A DNA stretch of 64,000 bases from Desmodus rotundus (Eukaryota > Chordata > Mammalia > Chiroptera > Phyllostomidae): positions 82,228,797 to 82,292,796 of the forward strand of contig NC_071392.1 of assembly GCF_022682495.2 (NCBI RefSeq). Direction: 5' to 3'. Numbering within the stretch: the first letter of the stretch is position 1; each line of letters begins with the position of its first letter. The position numbers and the translations under genes were made by a program. Below, piece by piece: positions 57,290-64,000 of the stretch. Below the pieces are notes generated by a model, which was not told the DNA's origin, ran no database searches, and saw only the letters and a list, made by a program, of their open reading frames with translations.

Positions 57290-58105
57290 ACCACTGCCAG
57301 CTATGCAAGCTAGAAATCTAAATGTATTTCCTCATTCTGCCCTCTTCCTCACTCCTCTGCATTACATGCTAATGGTTGCTAATCACTGTTGAATTTATTT
57401 CATAAACATCTCCTCATTTCACAGCCTGCTCTTTATCCATTGTCGCTGCCTCAGTTTAGGCTCTTAATTTATCTTTGGGCTATCCTTCCAATTTTGTTCC
57501 CTTCCAGTGAATTATCCAAAGTGGGGCTCTCAGGAGCTTCCTCAGGCCCCAATCTGATCACGGCACCCTGCTGTTTTATCATTTCAATGGCTCCCTACCA
57601 GTTACAGTGTAGAGTCCACACCCCTTAGCTTGCACGTTGGGCCTTTATGGCTCAGTCAAGACCCACCTGTTGGCAGTACCTACCACCAGTCTTCCAACCT
57701 CTCCCTATGTGGAAAACATAACAACCAAAGTTCTCCGAACATCATCCCCATCTCCATGCCTTTGAACATGCTGCCTTCTGCCTGAAACCCCCTTTCTCCT
57801 CATTTGTTCACTTGACTAACTTCTACTAAACCTTCAAGACACAGCTCAAGGATCTCTCTCCCTAGAAGACCATGTCCCAGCCACAACTTGCCCCTCCTGC
57901 GTGTTCACATAGCTTCTTGTGCTCGACTCTATTGTAGCACTTATCATGCTGTATTGTAATCATTGTTTCTCTGCAATCTTCCCCACAAGACTGTGAAACT
58001 CATTAGGAAAGAGACTTTGTCTTGTTTAGCTCTCTATTCCCAGCATAGTGTCTAGTAGGTAATAGGTGTTCAGCTAATGCTTGTCCACTTAGCGAATGAG
58101 TTTCT
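57290..58105 (+). mobile_element. L2 LINE 3' half
   Basis: TTGAACATGCTGCCTTCTGCC, CTTCAAGACACAGCTCAAGG, TGTAGCACTTATCATGCTGTATTG and CCCAGCATAGTGTCTAGTAGG follow the L2 3' consensus closely. Confidence 0.85.
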
Positions 58106-58149
58106 GAAAGTGGATGTGTGCATCTGTGAGCATCAGAGGGCACAGAGAT

Positions 58150-58410
58150 GCAAATGGATACAATAATAATAGCTAAATTGGGGGGGACTCTTAACCATGT
58201 GCCAGGAACCCTTCACATTACATGCATTTTCTAATTTAATTCTCACAATATTTGGAAAGAAATGCCATTGAACAAAATTTTATAGATGAAAAAGCAGAGG
58301 TTAAATAAATTGCCCCAAACTTATAATGTTAAGGAACAGAGCAGGGATTTTAACCAATGTAGTTTGGGTTGAGATCTTATGCTGGAATCCCTGTGCTATA
58401 CTGCCTGTTA
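58150..58410 (-). mobile_element. MIR SINE
   Basis: CATGTGCCAGGAACCCTTCACATTACATG, TTTTATAGATGAAAAAGCAGAGG and GTGCTATACTGCC fit the inverted MIR. Confidence 0.7.
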
Positions 58411-60445
58411 TGAATATATCTTATATTAATGGAGCTGCATATTTCTCACTGTTACTTTCTGTGTGCATTTCTGTATGAGGATGTATGTAGGAACATAGGC
58501 CCTGGAATATGTATCCTAGGGTATAAAATGCTTTGGGTTGGAGACATTCCAAAGCAGTCATGTGCCATTTCCCAAAAAGAGCTGTAACTGACTTCACAAG
58601 ATACGCCATACACCAATCAAAGAATTCGACGTGAGAGGAACTCTGCTGGGAGTGATCATGTGTGCCCAAACCACGTTTGTGATCAGAAACATTATCAGTT
58701 GTAAAATAATGTATGGAATTAACGGTATTTCTCACAAAATCAGAAACTCTAATGTGAAGAAAAATACACAATTTGCATCCAGTAGTTCTGGGGTAGAGGA
58801 AGAGGCAGAGCTGGGATACAGGGGACTGATGGAGTAGAGAGAATGGAGCATCTCAGATAGAGCAGACTCGTGGCTTTCTGCTCCCAGCCAAACAACTGAA
58901 AACTGCTTTATCATCTACCCAGGGCTGATGAGGCAGAGGCTTAGGACCACCTGTCCCCAAGTTGGTCACCCTGAAATAAAAGTACTGATTAGATTCAACC
59001 TCAGAATCAGTCTTATTCCTGGAGGTGGAGGCTGATGCCCAGATTTAGTCTTCTCCACTTCACATGCCCGAGAGTCTCTTCAAAACCTTTCACCCCACAA
59101 GAGATACAAGGTGAATGCCAAGTTCAGGTAACTCTTTAACCAGAACTCATTCGTGTTTTGTGTGCATAGTGAATCCAGCCAATATTTTTCCTGGAACCCT
59201 TTTCAGTTGTGATACAGGAGTTAGCAGTAGGGCACTGGGTGAAGATTTTAGGCTTGTCTTCAGTGGGGGATGGGGTTGGAGCGGAGATGGGAGGCTAAAA
59301 TAAGGAAGACTAACACCGTCTCCTCCAACTTCTGCCTGGTCAAGGTTCCACGGGAACATATGGAGATAGGAACTCTGGAGAAGCAGCTCAAAAAAGTTTT
59401 ATGGAGCCATGTGAGGCTGACCAACCCAGGTTTTCCTGACTTGCAAAGCCTATTTTTTCCTCTCTCAATATGCCCAACTTTCTCAGAAAGGTGCTTCATG
59501 CCTGTGAATTCAGGGAATGTGAGATGAACCAACATTAGTAGCACTAAGCACTCTGTGTATTACCTCACCTGATGACCACTAATGAAAACGTCAAGTGCGC
59601 CAATGATCTACGTAGCCTTTCTCTATGAAAGCTTCCCAGAGTGCTGTCATGCAGGATGAAACAGTCTAGAGTAGCCTCCCAACACATCTCCCTTACTTCT
59701 CGCTCTCTCCCTGTAGCTCCATCTGGGTAAGTCCCATCGGTGAGAGTCTTAAGTCTTGTTCCTTTTTGCTTGTTTGCTTTTGCTTTGATAGAAATTAATT
59801 CACTTTGTACGAATATCAGCTCATAGAGTTAGCAGCTAATATTAATCAAAAACTTCAGGTGAAACTCAAGAACATTACTGGGTGTGCAAATGACACAATC
59901 CAGGATCAGTGGCAACCATTTAGCAAAATGGCCAATAATTCAGTTCAAAAAATACTGCGTGCCTACTACACGTGAGGCACTTTTGTACATGATACAGGAA
60001 TCAAAACAATGGGCTAGAAACAAGGCATTTAAGACCTGTAAGTGGATGACTGTGGCAGCAAAAACAAACACACTTACAGCCACAGAACAAGGCAAAGCTG
60101 AAGCTCTCTGAGAGAGAGAACACTTGTTAGAAGATGAAAGCAACAATGAAAACAATCTAGTCATCAAGTGTGGAGAGGAAGTGGCCTAGGAAGGTGGATT
60201 GGGGTCATAATTGATCCAGTATTTCTTCCTGGATGACCCTGGTTGAGATTTCTGTAATTGTAAATAGTTTTTACAACCTGGAGAGTGAGCCAACGGCTTT
60301 GCATATGGGGCAAAGGTGAGGTGAAGTCCAAGCCCATAATGAACACCAAAGGAGCCCGTTTCGTCCAGTGCATTCTGCTCCTGGGCTGGAGGAGGCAGAG
60401 GGCACAAGGCTCAGAACCCCTTCTCGGAACTATGCCATCCTTTAA

Positions 60446-60649
60446 GATTTTATTTATTTATTTTTAGAGAAAGGGGAAGGGAGGGAGAAAGAGAGGGATA
60501 GAAACATTGATGGATTGCCTCTCACACACCCCCAAATGGGAACCTGGCCTGCAACCCAGGCATGTGCCTTGACTAGAAATCGAACTAGTGACCTTTTGGT
60601 TCGCAGGCTGGCACTCAATCCACTGAGCCACACCAACCAGGGCAGAACA
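60446..60649 (-). mobile_element. Ves-type bat SINE
   Basis: Complete inverted copy with a perfect 14-bp duplication ATGCCATCCTTTAA at 60432-60445 and 60650-60663. Confidence 0.96.
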
Positions 60650-60789
60650 ATGCCATCCTTTAAAAATTCCTCCTTTCTCCTCAGTGTCTATTTAATCTCT
60701 CTCTTCCTCTCAATCCAGGGGACATTGTTTCACTTGGAGAAGGCAAAGTCTTGTTTTTATGTCAAGTGTTTTTTTTTTTGTACTGGGGA

Positions 60790-61330
60790 CAGGGTGCTAA
60801 AGAAAAAATTATTCAGTGACACCTGTTAAAGAATGGCAAGGAAGACTTTATTCAAGGAGAGGGACTGCTTCGATGGACATAGGGACTATTGTGACGGAAT
60901 TTTGCAGTAGCAGAGATGGGGCTCAACTCTGAACACAGCAAAGGCAAGTGGGATCTACAGCCAAGGAGCAGAATGGGGGTCAGTGGATAGAAAATTACTA
61001 AGAGCAAACATCAGGGGTAAGGGAGGATTCCAACCTAACAGGAAACCAACCTAACAGGATTCTTGCTGAAGACAGAACTGGATAACCAGACATCGCCGGG
61101 GCTGGTGGAGGATGAGGAAGCAACCTGGTTGGATATCGAAGGTCATCAGACATGGAGGATGGGGCAGTGGGTGTTGCTAAACTGACTTAGCAGGATTCTG
61201 CTCAAAGTGGCTAATGCAGAGATGAGCAAGGAAGTCCGTGTTGGAAAAGGGTTCCACAGGGGCATGAGTAGGGTCGGATCAGTGAAAGAATTTCTGTTGC
61301 AGAAGAGGGTAGTCTCACAATCTCTTCCTA
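60790..61330 (-). mobile_element. LTR-like block (probable ERV solo LTR)
   Basis: GAAGACTTTATTCAAGG gives an inverted AATAAA near the left end of a unit of about 0.5 kb, as in other LTRs here. Internal short repeat CCAACCTAACAGGA occurs twice near 61030-61058. Confidence 0.4.
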
Positions 61331-61379
61331 AAGGGACCAGAGACTAAGCATAACACTCCCTTGGTCTATCCATACTGTC

Positions 61380-61865
61380 ACAAGTTGTAAGATTTCATTC
61401 TTTTTTTATTGCTCAGTAATACTCCATTGTATATATGTCACACATCCTCTTTATCCAGTTGTCTTTGGATGGATACATGTTGATTCTATGTTGTGACTAT
61501 TGTAAACAATGCTGCAATGAACATAGGAATACATTTATCTTTTTGAATTAATGCTTTGGGTTTCTTCAGCCCAATACTCAGAAATGAAATTGCTGGGTCA
61601 TAGGTAATTCTATTTTCAATATTTCTAGGAGCCTCCGTACTTTCCCCTCCATACTTAGGAGGGTGCACAACTTGCATTCCCACCAACACTCACAAGGGTT
61701 CCCTTTTCTCCATGTCTTTACCAACACTTGTTGTTTGTTGTTTGATTGATGATAGCCATTCTGGCCGGTGCAGGGTTATATCTTACGGTGGTTTTAATTG
61801 CATTTCCCTAATGACTAGTGACGTTGAGCATCCTTTCATGTGCCTATTAGCCACCTGTATGTTGA
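61380..61865 (-). mobile_element. Old L1 3' part
   Basis: Inverted L1: TACTCCATTGTATATATGTCAC, AATGCTGCAATGAACATAGG, GAGGGTGCACAACTTGCATTCC, AATTGCATTTCCCTAATGAC. Confidence 0.9.
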
Positions 61866-61999
61866 GACATACTCTTACATATTTAAAATGCCACCAGAGA
61901 GCATGATGACAGAGGGTATAGACCCCTGTGTATCTCCCCTTAAATCTATGCCTAATCAGACATCTATAATGCAACAAAGGATCCTCTGTTCAACACACT

Positions 62000-64000
62000 A
62001 GCAAGCTTGAGAGATCCACACACTGGTACATCTGAAGGAGGTTGTATCAGAACATGTAGGGGAGGCAGATGAGGGAGAACACAGGGTTGGTGCCTGAAGA
62101 TGTAGTTCCATAGCCGCCATGGCTGGCCTATGGCTCCAGTTCCTGGGGTTGTGGTGCAGGAGTCAGGGTGCAGGCCCACACTATGGCCCAGTAGAAGGCC
62201 AGAGAGAGAGAGAAACAGCATTGGCACCTGAGGACCTGCTCCCTCCTCCCTACTGCAGTGCAGCCTGAAAGCAGAAGCAAAGACCGGTCTCTGGCCTCCC
62301 AACTATTGTGCAATGGCACCAGCGGGGAAGGGAACCAGGTAGCAGCACAGTGGGCTCACAAACCCAGCTCTCCCCTCACCCACCCCATCCTCACACCACT
62401 GAGACCCAGTGACCCAAAATCAGTGGGAACCATCACCACCTTGTCACACAAGAGGCAACTCCCATGACCACAGTAACAACCCCTACCCAGAGAGGCAAGT
62501 AGCATAGGTAAGAGAAGACGAAAGTTTGTACTAGAGTACCATCTACTGAAAAACAAAGCAAAGACCTCTAATGACCACCCTGCTGAACTATTAAAATCAA
62601 AATGGTGCCCAACAGAGCAGACCATATGGAAGGGAGGGTTAGTGAGGTTGAAGATAGAAATCCAGAAATGATTCATATGGAAGAAGAGAGAAAATCTAGA
62701 TTTTTTTTAAAGTGTAGAACTCTACAAGAACTATCTGACTCTATTAGAAAGGGCTACATAAGGATAATGGGTATCCCAGAAGGAGAAGAAAGGGAGAGGG
62801 GAACAGAGAGGGTATTCCAAGGAATAATTGATGAGAGCTTCCAAAACCTAAGGCAGGCACTGGACATTCAAGTATAAGAAGCTAACAGAGCACCTAATTA
62901 TCTCAAGTCAAAAGACCTTTTCCAAGACACATTATGTTACAACTGTCAGAAGTCAATAGGTAGTCAGAAAATAAAGACAGCAACCTACCAAAGAAACCCC
63001 ATCAGAATATCATTAGATTTCTCAGCAGGAACCCCACAGCCCAGGAGAGAATGGAATGCTAGATTCAAAATATTGAGAGATAGAAATCACTATCCAAGAG
63101 TAATATATACAACAAAGTCATCTTTTAGATATGAAGGAGAAATAAAGGATTTCCCAGACAAACAAAAGCTGAGGGAATTTACTACAAGGTCTGTATTATA
63201 CGAAATGTTGAAAAGAATACTTCTACCTGAAACAAAAAGACAAAAATACACAACACTGTGAGTAAGGTGACAAGGAGAAGAAAATTGTGACTCTGTTTAA
63301 GAATAGGGTGTTAAACAATTATAGCATAAAGGTTAAAGGGGAAAAAACATTAAAAATATAACAACCACAATCTGATAATGAACACACATTACAAAAGGGA
63401 TGATTTGTGGAAACAAACACATAAAAGGGGAGGAGTAAAAGGATGTAACTTGTGTATGTAAGTAAAGATGGCAGGTTATCAGAAGAAAAAAGACTGTTTT
63501 ATCTATGAGACAATATATACAAACTTCACAGTAACTACAAAAACAAAAATCCAGAGCTGAGATACAAAACATAAAATGAGAGGAAACAGAGATAAACATC
63601 GTAGAAAACCACCAAACTAAAACAGCAGACAGAAGAACAAGGGAAAGAAACAATGGAGATACAGAGCAATCAGAAAACAAAACACACAGTGGCCGTTACC
63701 AGTCAGTCCTCATATATCAGTAATCACCCTACATGGAGATAGACTGAATTTACTAATCAAAAGGCACAGCGCAGGTGAACAGATCAGAAAACAAGACCAT
63801 AGAGACAAATCTTAGCTCCAAAGACAAACATAGGCTCAAAGGGAGAAGCGAAAGCTAATTCACTAAGCAAATAGGATCCGGAAAAAACTGGGCACAGCCA
63901 TACTGATATCAGACAAAATAGATTTCATGACAAAAAAATAACAAGAGACAAAAATGGATATTTTGTAATAATAAAGGGGCAATCCATCAAGAATACATAC
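62000..64000 (+). mobile_element. Old L1, 5' part, continues past window end
   Basis: A decayed L1 on the plus strand: 5' UTR from about 62.0 kb, ORF1 at 62602-63258 with stops, then the ORF2 start from about 63700 (LLIKRHSAGEQIRKQDH-like endonuclease N-terminus). The right edge cuts it. Confidence 0.85.
62602..63258 (+). pseudogene. Relic L1 ORF1
   Basis: Contains IRIMGIPEGEERERGTERVF (RRM start) near 62752, then a stop at 62875-62877, and a C-terminal domain with YTTKSSFRYEGEIKDFPDKQ near 63107. No initiating coiled coil of normal length and several breaks. Confidence 0.8.

Larger units (their letters stand above)
55051..64000 (+). other. AKR1D1: AKR1D1 intron 1 (5' part)
   Basis: The GTAAGT donor at 55051 opens an intron that fills the rest of the window. 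I searched the translations for exon 2 (the conserved stretch with the catalytic Asp and Tyr) and did not find it. The intron holds old L1 pieces, a hAT-like element, an L2, a MIR, one Ves SINE and an LTR-like block, listed separately. The stretches 56.3-57.3 and 58.4-60.4 kb show no gene or repeat that I can name. Confidence 0.85.

Noticed and set aside
55051..64000. AKR1D1 exon 2
   Set aside because: No frame shows the conserved exon 2 stretch; it must lie beyond the window.
1..64000. CRISPR arrays, bacterial operons, mobile defence systems
   Set aside because: The window is mammalian nuclear DNA. The regular repeats are microsatellites and dispersed transposons.
1..64000. Helitron (HeliBat) copies
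   Set aside because: I saw no convincing TC...CTAG terminus with hairpin. Absence here does not exclude a vespertilionid bat.

Overview
This window is nuclear DNA from a placental mammal, almost certainly a bat of the Yangochiroptera. The main evidence is about sixteen copies of the tRNA-derived bat Ves-type SINE (head like CCTGGCTGGTGTGGCTCAG, tail of TC-rich sequence then AAATAAATAAAATC), several with readable target-site duplications. A bat-style LINE-1 with a G-rich 3' end supports this. The species cannot be told from the sequence.

Only two conserved protein-coding genes are visible, each by its first coding exon. They lie head to head about 38 kb apart. CREB3L2 runs on the minus strand: exon 1 codes for residues 1-34 at 16744-16845, its CpG-rich promoter lies at about 16.7-17.7 kb, and positions 1-16743 are the start of its first intron. 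AKR1D1 (bile-acid and steroid 5-beta-reductase) runs on the plus strand: exon 1 codes for residues 1-31 at 54958-55050, and 55051-64000 is the start of its first intron. This is the same neighbour arrangement as on human chromosome 7q33-q34. AKR1D1 exon 2 is not in the window.

The intergenic 17.7-54.4 kb is mostly transposon debris. It includes solo LTRs of old endogenous retroviruses (19.0-19.6, 23.4-23.9, 24.3-24.7, 26.1-26.7, 28.5-28.9 and 46.8-47.2 kb), an internally deleted mariner (21.1-21.8 kb), several old L1 3' ends, and a GPX4 processed pseudogene lacking the selenocysteine codon region (32.9-33.5 kb). A nearly intact 5.4-kb LINE-1 lies at 39940-45357, with a 15-bp target-site duplication, an intact ORF1 and an ORF2 broken by one A-run insertion and one stop codon. 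A half-L1 (HAL1-like, ORF1-only) element of about 3.1 kb at 50.35-53.48 kb sits inside a short hAT-like DNA element. A second copy of that hAT-like element lies in an old L1 in AKR1D1 intron 1. The right edge of the window (about 62-64 kb) is another old L1 running off the end.

No bacterial-type operons, CRISPR arrays or novel multi-gene system are present. The observations most worth following up are the nested HAL1/hAT locus, the near-intact L1, the CREB3L2 leader and promoter (upstream ORF, alternating purine-pyrimidine tract, CCAAT array, TATA box pointing away from the gene), and the AKR1D1 promoter (37-bp tandem duplication, DR1-like site, weakened start context).
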